Shown in pieces: positions 32,224 to 40,657 of a DNA stretch of 64,000 bases. The notes beneath the pieces are model-generated. The model saw only the letters and a list, made by a program, of their open reading frames with translations, did no database searches and was not told where the DNA came from. Source of the stretch: Dyadobacter pollutisoli (lineage in GTDB: Bacteria > Bacteroidota > Bacteroidia > Cytophagales > Spirosomataceae); NCBI RefSeq assembly GCF_026625565.1, contig NZ_CP112998.1, positions 2,234,501 to 2,298,500 on the forward strand, read 5' to 3'. How positions within the stretch are numbered: position 1 is the first letter of the stretch; each line of letters begins with the position of its first letter. Position numbers and translations under genes: made by a program.

Positions 32224-33438
32224 ATGAAAGAAGAAAAATCAATTTCAACCAACGGGGAGCCGAGATGGATTGCGGTGTATTCCATATCACTTGCCGTGGC
32301 CGGACTAATCACTTCTGAATTCCTTCCTGTGAGTATTCTGACCCCGATCGCTCGGGACCTTCATGTGACAGAAGGGATGGCCGGGCAGGCGATCTCGGTT
32401 ACGGCTTTGATCGCCATGTTTTCCAGCTTGTTCACCGCAATGCTGACGAAAAAAATTGACAGGAGGTGGGTACTGTTATCATTTTCGGTGTTGCAGATCA
32501 TTTCAAATATCCTTGTGTCGCAGGCATCTTCGTTTCAGATGCTGATGGCTGGCAGGGTGTTGCTGGGTGTTGCGGTAGGTGGTTTTTGGGCCATGTCCAC
32601 CGCTACCACGATGCGGCTGGTATCACAAGATCTGATCTCAAAAGCCCTTTCCATTGTTTTTGCGGCTGTTTCATTTGCGACCGTACTTGCCGCACCTTTG
32701 GGCAGTTTTCTGGATGGGACTGTTGGCTGGCGTAATGTATTTTTGCTGGTATCGGGCATTGGTGTTATTGCGCTGATTTGGCAGGCGCTCGTACTCCCGC
32801 CAATGCCGCCAAGCAGTCCACCACAGATGCAGACACTGATTTCGGTATTTGGGCGTGAGCCTGTAAAAAGAGGAATGCTGGGTGTTACATTTTCATTTGC
32901 AGGTTATGCTATTTTCTTCACCTACCTACGTCCTTTTCTGGAAAATATTACACATGTGCCCGTGACCATTCTCACAACGATTCTGCTGTTTTATGGAGCT
33001 GCCAACTTCTTTGGAGCTATTATCGCCCGCTTTATGATTGACAAAAACCTTTCACTGTCCATGGTGGCGATGTCTTTTTTAATGTCCATCGTCACGGCCC
33101 TGCTCATTTTTCTGGGCGGCAATATGATCCTTGCATCGCTGTTTATCGCGGTCTGGGGCTTTGCTTTCGGAAGTGTCCAGGTGGGCTGGCCTACATGGAT
33201 TACGCTTGTAGTTCCCGACGAAGCTGAAAGTGCAGGCAGCGTCCTGGTGGCCACCACACAGCTTGCCATCACACTGGGTGCAGGCTTGGGTGGGCTTGTA
33301 TTTGATCACATGGGGATTGCAGGCACTTTTGGGCTGGGTAGTCTGGTGTGGCTTTGCGCTGCATGGGCAATATGGCGGGCCATGAAAGGAAGGGTATGGA
33401 AGGCTGATTCGGCAAGCGGTGGTATGGTACACTTATGA
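32224..33438 (+). CDS. MFS efflux transporter (AraJ/DHA1-like)
   Basis: A 404-residue major facilitator protein with twelve hydrophobic helices. The DHA1-type opening WIAVYSISLAVAGLITSEFL and PVSILTPIARDLHVTEGMAG, the loop 2-3 motif TAMLTKKIDRRWVLL, and the motif in GRVLLGVAVGGFWAMSTATT are characteristic of drug and sugar efflux permeases. It is an inner-membrane proton antiporter by family. Its place behind paired AraC-type sites and before a secreted hydrolase suggests that it exports the toxic compound the regulator senses (inference). Confidence 0.9.
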   Translation: MKEEKSISTNGEPRWIAVYSISLAVAGLITSEFLPVSILTPIARDLHVTEGMAGQAISVTALIAMFSSLFTAMLTKKIDRRWVLLSFSVLQIISNILVSQASSFQMLMAGRVLLGVAVGGFWAMSTATTMRLVSQDLISKALSIVFAAVSFATVLAAPLGSFLDGTVGWRNVFLLVSGIGVIALIWQALVLPPMPPSSPPQMQTLISVFGREPVKRGMLGVTFSFAGYAIFFTYLRPFLENITHVPVTILTTILLFYGAANFFGAIIARFMIDKNLSLSMVAMSFLMSIVTALLIFLGGNMILASLFIAVWGFAFGSVQVGWPTWITLVVPDEAESAGSVLVATTQLAITLGAGLGGLVFDHMGIAGTFGLGSLVWLCAAWAIWRAMKGRVWKADSASGGMVHL

Positions 33439-33471
33439 TTTGAGAATCCGGTTTAAGTCAACCGAACAATT

Positions 33472-33511
33472 TGTTTGATATTCATAACATATCGCTTGAT
33501 ATCCATTGGAC
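33472..33511 (+). promoter_or_regulatory. AraC-regulon direct repeat before the hydrolase gene
   Basis: TGTTTGATATTCATAACATA (33472-33491) is followed by TCGCTTGATATCCATTGGAC (33492-33511), with the core TTG triplets 21 bp apart. The hydrolase start is 82 bp downstream. Confidence 0.65.
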
Positions 33512-33592
33512 TTCGTAGTAGGGGTACTGCTAATTTTGAATCAATAAAATTTTAGAATAATAGAAATTGAAATCAATAAATAGTATAACCAA

Positions 33593-34684
33593 ATGAACAA
33601 TTTAAAACAGCTCAGCGGCTTAGCCATATCTATAATAGCAATGATAATTAACAGCAACACGACGATGGCCCAGGACTTGTCCAATGGGGCCGATAATTTT
33701 TATAAAAGTGATAAAGTGACGGTTAATAAAGTCACTTTCAAGAATCAATACAATATGAAGGTGGCGGGCAACCTTTTTGTGCCAAAAGACCTGGATCAAA
33801 AAGAGAAAAATGCTGCGATCATTGTCGGTCACCCGATGGGGGCTGTCAAGGAACAGAGTGCAAATCTTTATGCTACTAAGATGGCTGAAAAAGGATTTGT
33901 TACACTATCGCCGGACCTGTCATTCTGGGGAGAGAGCGAGGGGGAACCGCGCAATGCAGTCGCGCCGGATATCTATGCGGAAGATTTCAGTGCTGCGGTC
34001 GATTACCTGGGTACGCAGGCGTTTGTGGATCAAGAGCGGATTGGTGTGCTGGGGATTTGCGGGAGTGGAAGTTTTGTGATCAGTGCCGCAAAGATCGACC
34101 CACGCATGAAAGCCATTGCAACCGTGAGCATGTATGACATGGGAGCCGCTAACCGCAATGCGCTCAATCATTCGTTGACCCTTGACCAACGCAAAAAGAT
34201 CATCGCCGATGCTGCCCAGCAGCGCTACGCAGAATTTACAGGCGGCGAGACGAAGCTTACTGGCGGAACAGTAGACGAGTTAACCAAAACCTCGAACGCC
34301 ATTGAACGTGAGTTTTATGACTTTTACCGCACGAGCCGCGGGGAATATACACCACAAGGGTCCAGTCCAAAACAGACCACACACCCTACGCTTGCGACCA
34401 ACACCAAATTCATGAATTTTTATCCTTTCAATGATATCGAGACGATCTCGCCGCGCCCGATGCTGTTCATTGCTGGTGAAAATGCACATTCGATGGAATT
34501 CAGCCAGGATGCCTATAAGCTTGCCGGACAGCCGAAAGAACTTGTCATCGTTCCCGGCGCAGGACACGTTGATCTCTATGACCGGGTAAAGCTGATTCCC
34601 TGGGAAAAATTGGAATCGTTCTTTAAAAACAACCTTATGTCAAAAATGGAAGGCACGGTTGGCTCGCTGCCTGAAAGAAACTAA
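33593..34684 (+). CDS. Exported alpha/beta hydrolase with predicted Cys nucleophile (YcjY-like)
   Basis: A 363-residue protein with a signal peptide (to about residue 26, TTMAQ) and an alpha/beta hydrolase fold. NAAIIVGHPMGAVKEQSANL holds the oxyanion-side strand. The nucleophile elbow is VLGICGSGSF, which places Cys rather than Ser at the catalytic position, as in dienelactone-hydrolase-like enzymes. The acid is probably in LFIAGENAHSMEF, and the His in VIVPGAGHVDLYD is the third member. It is likely periplasmic. YcjY-like hydrolases commonly neighbour MFS transporters and cyclophilin-like genes, as here. The substrate is unknown. Confidence 0.85.
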   Translation: MNNLKQLSGLAISIIAMIINSNTTMAQDLSNGADNFYKSDKVTVNKVTFKNQYNMKVAGNLFVPKDLDQKEKNAAIIVGHPMGAVKEQSANLYATKMAEKGFVTLSPDLSFWGESEGEPRNAVAPDIYAEDFSAAVDYLGTQAFVDQERIGVLGICGSGSFVISAAKIDPRMKAIATVSMYDMGAANRNALNHSLTLDQRKKIIADAAQQRYAEFTGGETKLTGGTVDELTKTSNAIEREFYDFYRTSRGEYTPQGSSPKQTTHPTLATNTKFMNFYPFNDIETISPRPMLFIAGENAHSMEFSQDAYKLAGQPKELVIVPGAGHVDLYDRVKLIPWEKLESFFKNNLMSKMEGTVGSLPERN

Positions 34685-34723
34685 TCGCCTGATTTTTGCA
34701 TCAAAATATAAATAACAGAACCC

Positions 34724-35227
34724 ATGAAACAACCAAAAGTAGTCCTGTATCCTTTGTTGGTATTTATTCTGGCGATAATGGCATGTAATTCAGACGGTAG
34801 TATGGACCCAAATACAGATCCGGAAAATCCCGGGCAGGAGAACCCTGGCACCGATAGTACCGACGTGGATTCATCCAGCAATAGGTTGAAAATCACGATT
34901 GGTTCAAGAACATTCAACGCTACGCTGGTTTCAAACCCCACGGTTACTGCCTTTAAAGCCCGGCTACCCATGACAGTGAACATGACCGAGTTGAACGGCA
35001 ATGAAAAGCTTTACAATTTCAGTGGCGCGCTGCCAACCAATGCTTCTAACCCCCGCAACATTGCAGCCGGCGATCTGATGCTATACGGCTCTGCCACACT
35101 GGTGCTTTTTTACAAATCATTTCCTACTTCTTACAGTTATACCCGCCTTGGAAAGATAGAAAACCCGTCCGGCCTTGCTGCTGCTGTTGGTAGCGGTTCG
35201 GTTTCAGTCCGGTTTGAATTAGAGTAG
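34724..35227 (+). CDS. Cyclophilin-like-fold lipoprotein
   Basis: A 167-residue lipoprotein. The signal ends in LAIMAC (Cys about 21), then an Asp/Pro/Asn-rich linker reaches about residue 52. The rest, KITIGSRTFNATLVSNPTVT, FKARLPMTVNMTELNGNEKL and the closing SYSYTRLGKIENPSGLA, matches the cyclophilin-like (PF18050) group of small beta-barrel proteins. These occur next to flavodoxins, aldo-keto reductases and MFS transporters in many bacteria, with no proven activity. It follows the hydrolase gene by 39 bp, so the two form an operon. Confidence 0.82.
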   Translation: MKQPKVVLYPLLVFILAIMACNSDGSMDPNTDPENPGQENPGTDSTDVDSSSNRLKITIGSRTFNATLVSNPTVTAFKARLPMTVNMTELNGNEKLYNFSGALPTNASNPRNIAAGDLMLYGSATLVLFYKSFPTSYSYTRLGKIENPSGLAAAVGSGSVSVRFELE

Positions 35228-35404
35228 CGCATTTTTGCATGCTGCTAAAAATGAATGAAAAGCAGTTGCGAAACTACAAGATACTGTAAACGAAAGGGAC
35301 ATGGTTTTTAGTGATGGCGTTTCTAGTGAAATGGGGCAAATATCAGGAAGAGTGGCAAAGGGCTTTGTGTTGAACCATACTATCAATGTAAGGGCATAGT
35401 TGGT

Positions 35405-35444
35405 AGTTTGATATTCATAATCTATTGTTTGATATCCTACATTC
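35405..35444 (+). promoter_or_regulatory. AraC-regulon direct repeat before the decayed oxidase gene
   Basis: AGTTTGATATTCATAATCTA (35405-35424) and TTGTTTGATATCCTACATTC (35425-35444) have TTTG cores 21 bp apart. They lie 135 bp upstream of a decayed molybdenum hydroxylase gene. The rest of 35228-35578 holds no gene I can support. Confidence 0.6.
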
Positions 35445-35578
35445 TTACCGATCCAATTCGTTTAAATTTCACTCACTTAAAAAGTGCAGATTAATCAGGA
35501 TTTGGCTATTAAATTTCTTTTGGATTAATACAGTGTAGAGCGTGTAAGTCAACGGGTTTAAGGTAAAAGGGCGAAATT

Positions 35579-36183
35579 ATGAAAAATGAAAATTCAGACG
35601 GCCACATCAGCAGGCGCGAAATGCTTGGCACGCGCAGCCGCCTCACTTTTGAAAGTTGATTACAAAAGAACGCAAGGCAGTTTTGATTTGGAAGCGTCAA
35701 GAGATAGCGCCCAGGCTCCTCCGGCAGGGCAGTTCGGCCCTCCTGCGGAAATGCGTACAGGCGACTTTGAAGGTAATTTTGCCAAAGCGGAGGTGAAATT
35801 AGATGAAACTTACTCGACACCCGACCAGGCACACGCGATGATGGAGCCTCATGCAACCATTGCAAAAGATGGGTGTCGGCATGAATCAGGTGCATTTGAA
35901 AATCGGGGACTCAACCTTCACGTAATCTCCCGGTTCGGCCAGACAGTGGGGAGCGGCTTCGGTAACGTCCGGCGTGTATGCAGCGTGCGCAAAACTGCGA
36001 GAGGAAGTGGCCAAATCATTCGGATTTGATGCTGAAAAAAGCACAGTTTTCTGGCAGCCGCATTAGCATTGGTGACAAAAGCGCAGCATTAAGTGATCCA
36101 GCAAAAACGGCAGATTCTGGTGGAAGATCTTGACCCGACCATGTCACCCATGAAAGCGAAAGGCATCGGCGAGCTCGGCTGAG
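35579..36183 (+). pseudogene. Decayed molybdenum hydroxylase large subunit (IorB-like)
   Basis: Pieces of a xanthine-dehydrogenase-family molybdopterin subunit lie in order in different frames. First comes a Tat-type start MKNENSDGHISRREMLG at 35579, stopping after 26 codons. Next is AAASLLKVDYKRTQGSFDLE with KLDETYSTPDQAHAMMEPHA, then VTSGVYAACAKLREEVAKSF, then RISIGDKSAALSD, and finally KAKGIGELG (catalytic Glu region) before a stop at 36183. An intact gene would be over 2 kb, so most of the interior is deleted and several frameshifts are present. The SRRxxLG start and the YAAC-K-LR block point to the isoquinoline-oxidoreductase-like branch rather than to PaoC. It keeps upstream AraC-type sites. 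Confidence 0.75.
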
Positions 36184-36359
36184 GAACATTTGATTGATAA
36201 ACAGCTCTGAATAAATCGTGAAATGCGCCACGGCAAACATTTTTTAGATCATATAATTAATGTGTGCATAACCAGAATGCACTCGCATGATTTTAGTACT
36301 AATGCCATAGCATTTACCTGATCACCAGAACTGTAATTATATACCACGAGATAATCACC

Positions 36360-36992
36360 ATGGAGAACGAAAATAATGCCGAAGAGCCGGAAAGCACTGG
36401 TGCATCGCGGCGTGCATTCCTGAAACAATCTTCCGCGCTCGCTGCCTTCGCGCTGGCACCGCCCGCCGCGGTTCATGCCGTCGAGAAGGGTGTGGATGAA
36501 AAGATCGCAGTTGCATTTGAACAGCAGCCACTTCGCGTGGAGATCAATGGTGTTGCTCAGCAATTGTCTATCGAGCCACGGGTAACTTTGCTGGACTTAC
36601 TTCGCGAACAGTTAAACCTGACCGGCACCAAAAAGGGCTGCGACCACGGCCAGTGCGGGGCCTGTACGGTGCATGTCGATGGCCAGCGCGTCAATTCCTG
36701 TCTTACTTTGGCACTTACCACGGAAGGAAGCAAAGTCACAACGATCGAGGGATTGGGAAGTGTCGAAAAGTTGCATCCCATGCAGGAAGCTTTTATCAAA
36801 CACGATGGATTTCAATGCGGCTATTGCACGCCAGGCCAGATCATGTCGGCCGTCGCCTGCATTAACGAAGGCCACGCCAATTCGCCCGACGAAGTGCGGG
36901 AATATATGAGCGGGAATATCTGCCGATGCGGCGCGTATGCGAACATTGTGGAAGCGATTATGGAAGTTAAATCGAAAGGAGGACGGATATGA
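36360..36992 (+). CDS. paoA: Periplasmic aldehyde oxidoreductase, [2Fe-2S] subunit (PaoA-like)
   Basis: A 210-residue iron-sulfur subunit of a PaoABC-type molybdenum hydroxylase. A twin-arginine signal is visible (SRRAFLKQSSALAAFALAPP), so the folded complex is exported to the periplasm. The first [2Fe-2S] domain has CDHGQCGACTVHVDGQRVNS plus the next Cys. The second has FQCGYCTPGQ and GNICRCGAY. These match the two cluster domains of the family. Its stop overlaps the start of the FAD subunit by 4 bp. The complex is expected to oxidise aldehydes to acids, passing electrons from Mo through two [2Fe-2S] clusters to FAD. The gap 36184-36359 has no clear operator of the AraC type. Confidence 0.92.
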   Translation: MENENNAEEPESTGASRRAFLKQSSALAAFALAPPAAVHAVEKGVDEKIAVAFEQQPLRVEINGVAQQLSIEPRVTLLDLLREQLNLTGTKKGCDHGQCGACTVHVDGQRVNSCLTLALTTEGSKVTTIEGLGSVEKLHPMQEAFIKHDGFQCGYCTPGQIMSAVACINEGHANSPDEVREYMSGNICRCGAYANIVEAIMEVKSKGGRI

Positions 36993-38008
36993 ACCTATTC
37001 CAATTCACGCGTGCCAACACGGCGCAGGCAGCGGTATCGGCCGTTTCAAAGGAAAGTGGCGCTTATTTTCTAGCAGGAGGTACCAATCTGATCGATCTTG
37101 TCAAAAGGGAAGTGATCATTCCCGAGCGCCTCGTCGACATCAATCGTCTGCCGCTGGCAACGATTGAAGAAACTACTACCGGTGTCCGCATCGGTGCAAT
37201 GGCGAAAAACTCGGCGGTGGCCGATCATGCGCTGATCAAAAAGCATTTCCCATTATTATCCATGGCCTTAAATGCAGGCGCTTCCGCCCAGCTGCGCAAT
37301 ATGGCGACCGTGGGCGGCAATATGATGCAGCGCACGCGCTGTCCGTATTTTTACGATCATTCCATGCCTTGCAACAAACGCGGACCGGTTCAGTCGGGTC
37401 CTTCGAAAGGCCAGGCCAATGGTCCGGCGGGATGCGGGGCGATCGGGGGTGTTAACCGGATGCATGCAATTTTCGGCACTTCGGAAAAATGCATTGCCGT
37501 GCACCCAAGCGACATGTGCATCGCGCTTGCTGCACTGGATGCAACCGTCAATGTGACGGGTCCCAAAGGCAACCGCAGCATTCCTTTCGTTGAATTCCAT
37601 CGCTTGGCGGGCGATGCCCCGCAGAAGGATAACACGCTATTGCCGGGGGAATTGATCCTTTCGGTAGATGTGCCTAAGAATGAATTCGGCAAATACGCAC
37701 ATTATCTCAAAGTACGCGACCGCACTTCCTATGCATTCGCGCTGGTGTCGGTGGCGGTTGCTGCAGATATGAAGGGAAAAACCTTTCAGGATATCAGGCT
37801 GGCAATGGGGGGCGTTTCGCATAAGCCCTGGCGGCTGACTGATGCGGAACGTTATCTGAAAGGGAGAGAAGCTACCCTGGAAAATTTCAGACAAGCCGCC
37901 ACGCTGGCCATGCAGGGCGCGAAAGGTTATGGCGAAAATGATTTCAAACTAACCCTGGCCCCGAATTCCATTATCGAAGCACTTCAAATCGCAACTCAAA
38001 CCGTCTGA
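36989..38008 (+). CDS. paoB: Aldehyde oxidoreductase FAD-binding subunit (PaoB-like)
   Basis: A 339-residue flavoprotein subunit. The FAD-binding loops are visible in AYFLAGGTNLIDLVKREVII and NMATVGGNMMQRTRCPYFYD. The stretch with CPYFYDHSMPCNKRGP, then CGAIGGVNRMHAIFGTSEKC, has the four-Cys pattern that binds the extra [4Fe-4S] cluster in PaoB (YagS) and 4-hydroxybenzoyl-CoA reductase-like enzymes. The C-terminal CO_deh_flav_C part is AHYLKVRDRTSYAFALVSVA. It lies between the [2Fe-2S] gene (4-bp overlap) and the molybdenum subunit gene (2-bp gap) and is exported with its Tat-bearing partner. Confidence 0.92.
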   Translation: MNLFQFTRANTAQAAVSAVSKESGAYFLAGGTNLIDLVKREVIIPERLVDINRLPLATIEETTTGVRIGAMAKNSAVADHALIKKHFPLLSMALNAGASAQLRNMATVGGNMMQRTRCPYFYDHSMPCNKRGPVQSGPSKGQANGPAGCGAIGGVNRMHAIFGTSEKCIAVHPSDMCIALAALDATVNVTGPKGNRSIPFVEFHRLAGDAPQKDNTLLPGELILSVDVPKNEFGKYAHYLKVRDRTSYAFALVSVAVAADMKGKTFQDIRLAMGGVSHKPWRLTDAERYLKGREATLENFRQAATLAMQGAKGYGENDFKLTLAPNSIIEALQIATQTV

Positions 38009-38010
38009 CC

Positions 38011-40242
38011 ATGAAAAAAGATGCAAAAAACCCACCGCTTGACCGGGTAGACGGCCGAATGAAGGTGACCGGTGGAGCCAAATACTTTGCCGACTTCGCC
38101 ATTCCGAATATGGCCTATTGTGTCATCGTAGGCAGTGATATCGCGCGCGGAACCATTACCAGTATAGATACCAGAAAGGCCCAGGGCGCTCCTGGCGTGT
38201 TGGGTGTATTTACTCATCAGAATATGCCGCCGATTCCTGGCTGGGATGCGCCGACAAGCAAGCAGGCCGACCGACCGCCGCCCAAACCTGACACGGAAGA
38301 AAAATACCGCATTCTAAGCAGTCCAAAAATCCTGTTCGACGGCCAACCTATTGCCATGGTTGTCGCCGATACCTACGAACGCGCGACCTACGCCGCGTCT
38401 TTGGTTAAGGCTGTGTACAGCAAACAAACGGCCCGTACGGATCTTGAAAAATACAAAAAAGACGAGATCACGCCCAGGGGCGGCGATTACTCGCGGGGCA
38501 ATGCAAAAGCTTTCGAATCGGCCCCGGTGCAGCTCGAATCCGAATATACGATTCCCATTGAAGTGCATAACCCAATGGAATTACATGGGATCCTCGCGCA
38601 CTGGACCGGCGCCGACAAGCTAATGATCTATGCCAAAACGCAGGGCGTCAATTCAACCCAGCAGGCGATGGCGCAGGCATTTAAACTGGAACCGAAAAAT
38701 ATCCATGTGCATACCGAATTTATGGGAGGTGGTTTTGGAATGGGACTGCGCACTTGGCCGCAGGAAACCGCAACGGTGGCCATTGCAAAAAAAGTAGGTC
38801 GTCCCGTGAAGCTGGTGATGCACCGGAGCCAGATGTTTACCATGGTTGGCCACCGGCCCTACACAGCCCAGTCCATTCGAATGGGGGCAGACAAAAACGG
38901 CAAGCTGGTCTCCATTCATCATGCAGCCACGGCAGAAACGGCTAAATACGAAGATTTTACGGAAGCGACCGTCAACATGACCAAGTTCATGTACGACTGT
39001 CCAAATGTAAGTACGCGCTATCGCTTGGTACGACTTGACCGAAGCGTGCCGATCTGGATGCGCGGTCCGGGTGAAGCTACCGGTGCATTTGCATTGGAAT
39101 CGGCCATGGATGAAATGGCGTACAAGCTTAGCATGGACCCGATTGCATTCAGGCTTAAAAACTACTCGGAAACCGATCCTGAACATAACCGGCCTTATTC
39201 AAGCAAGCATCTGAAAGAAGCCTACGAGCGTGGGGCAGAGGCTATCGGCTGGAAAGACCGGAAAAACGGGCCAGGTAGCATCAAAGAAGACAACTGGCTC
39301 ACAGGTTATGGCATGAGCACGGGCGTTTTCAATGCATTCAGATGGGAAGCCTCGGCCAGAGTGGTGCTCAATGCGGACGGATCGCTGGTGGTGCAAAGCG
39401 CGGTGACCGATATCGGTCCGGGTACAGGCACAGCTTTGACGATGATAGCGCACAATGTGCTGGATATTCCTTTCGAACGTATTAAGGTTGAGTATGGCGA
39501 CACCTCGCTGCCGAAAGCGCCAAGTCAGGGCGGTTCGGCGATTGTTTCGGCGGTAGGCTCTGCTGTATTTGACACTTGTACAAAAATCAAAAATGAGCTG
39601 TTTGAACTTGCAACAAAAGCAGGCGCGCCGCTTGCGGGCAGTAAGGTGGCCGATCTTTCAATAGAAAATGGAAATGTTTTTATTTCAAACAGCCCTTCAA
39701 CAAAGGTGACGGTAACTAATTTGCTGAAAGCCAATAATCTGCCCTCAATTGTACAAACTGCCGATTCGAAAGGGAGCGCGGAGTTGGAAAAATATTCGAT
39801 GTATTCGTTCTCGGTGCATTTTGTAAAGGTTAAAGTCAATGCGCTCACTGGCGCTGTCCGTGTGACCAAAGCGGTCAGCGTAGCCGATTCGGGCCGGATT
39901 ATCAGCCCCAAAACAGCAGCCAGCCAAATGATTGGCGGCGTGGCAGGCGGCATTGGAATGGCGCTGACAGAAGAAGCAATTATTGATCACCGCTTTGGCA
40001 GATTTGTCAACAACAACCTGGCCGATTATCATGTGGCCGTACATGCCGACGTGCCGGCGATCGAAACCATTTTCATTGATAAACCCGACCCGGTCATTAA
40101 TCCGATGGGTGCAAAGGGAATGGGGGAAATTGCGCTGATCGGATTTTCTGCGGCGGTTGCCAATGCCGTGTTTAATGCAACCGGTAAGCGGATCAGACGG
40201 TTGCCCATCACGCCCGATAAGGTAATGCAGCAGGTATCTTGA
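38011..40242 (+). CDS. paoC: Aldehyde oxidoreductase molybdenum subunit (PaoC-like)
   Basis: A 743-residue molybdopterin-cytosine-dinucleotide subunit, the normal size. It starts DRVDGRMKVTGGAKYFADFA, the standard entry to the first domain. Cofactor contacts are seen in EFMGGGFGMGLRTWPQETAT and MRGPGEATGAFALESAMDEM. The catalytic Glu is in NPMGAKGMGEIALIGFSAAV, followed by a normal C-terminus. There is no signal peptide of its own, so it travels with the Tat signal of PaoA. The cofactor-insertion chaperone PaoD/XdhC is not adjacent. PaoABC oxidises a broad range of aldehydes in E. coli, and the same reaction is likely here. Confidence 0.93.
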   Translation: MKKDAKNPPLDRVDGRMKVTGGAKYFADFAIPNMAYCVIVGSDIARGTITSIDTRKAQGAPGVLGVFTHQNMPPIPGWDAPTSKQADRPPPKPDTEEKYRILSSPKILFDGQPIAMVVADTYERATYAASLVKAVYSKQTARTDLEKYKKDEITPRGGDYSRGNAKAFESAPVQLESEYTIPIEVHNPMELHGILAHWTGADKLMIYAKTQGVNSTQQAMAQAFKLEPKNIHVHTEFMGGGFGMGLRTWPQETATVAIAKKVGRPVKLVMHRSQMFTMVGHRPYTAQSIRMGADKNGKLVSIHHAATAETAKYEDFTEATVNMTKFMYDCPNVSTRYRLVRLDRSVPIWMRGPGEATGAFALESAMDEMAYKLSMDPIAFRLKNYSETDPEHNRPYSSKHLKEAYERGAEAIGWKDRKNGPGSIKEDNWLTGYGMSTGVFNAFRWEASARVVLNADGSLVVQSAVTDIGPGTGTALTMIAHNVLDIPFERIKVEYGDTSLPKAPSQGGSAIVSAVGSAVFDTCTKIKNELFELATKAGAPLAGSKVADLSIENGNVFISNSPSTKVTVTNLLKANNLPSIVQTADSKGSAELEKYSMYSFSVHFVKVKVNALTGAVRVTKAVSVADSGRIISPKTAASQMIGGVAGGIGMALTEEAIIDHRFGRFVNNNLADYHVAVHADVPAIETIFIDKPDPVINPMGAKGMGEIALIGFSAAVANAVFNATGKRIRRLPITPDKVMQQVS

Positions 40243-40624
40243 TGCTCAATTTACAAATGAATCTGGCTGAAGAGCTTATTAGTAGCGGCGTTCGGGTTCT
40301 CCATTGGAACTCGCCCTTCTATGAGAGGGTCAAATTGATATGCAAAGCCTGTGAAGCATTGAAAATCGAATGTATCCCGAACTTTGGAAATCCTGTCAAC
40401 GCTAAACTGTTTTGCAGGATTTTCTTGGCCTGCCGAAATTCTAGCGGGATAACTTCCAGGGTTGGCCGGGGCGTACGTCTTTTTGACGACAATTTTGACG
40501 ATCTGACGCACCATTTCCCTTCCTTCCAAGCAGGTATCTGCGCTAGCGGTTTAGCAACATGTAGCGTCAGATAGTCATAGATATCTTCGGCAAATGTGTC
40601 GGAAAGAGAGGAAAGACAAATATC
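40243..40624. other. Unassigned stretch between paoC and the IS
   Basis: Open frames exist on both strands (40239-40574 plus, 40251-40529 minus), but neither product resembles a family I know and neither has convincing start context. The sequence could be a remnant of a gene interrupted by the neighbouring IS, or a non-coding segment. I see no promoter motif or hairpin of note. Confidence 0.4.
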
Positions 40625-40657
40625 GGATCAAGACCAAATGTTGTGGAGCAACTTGGA

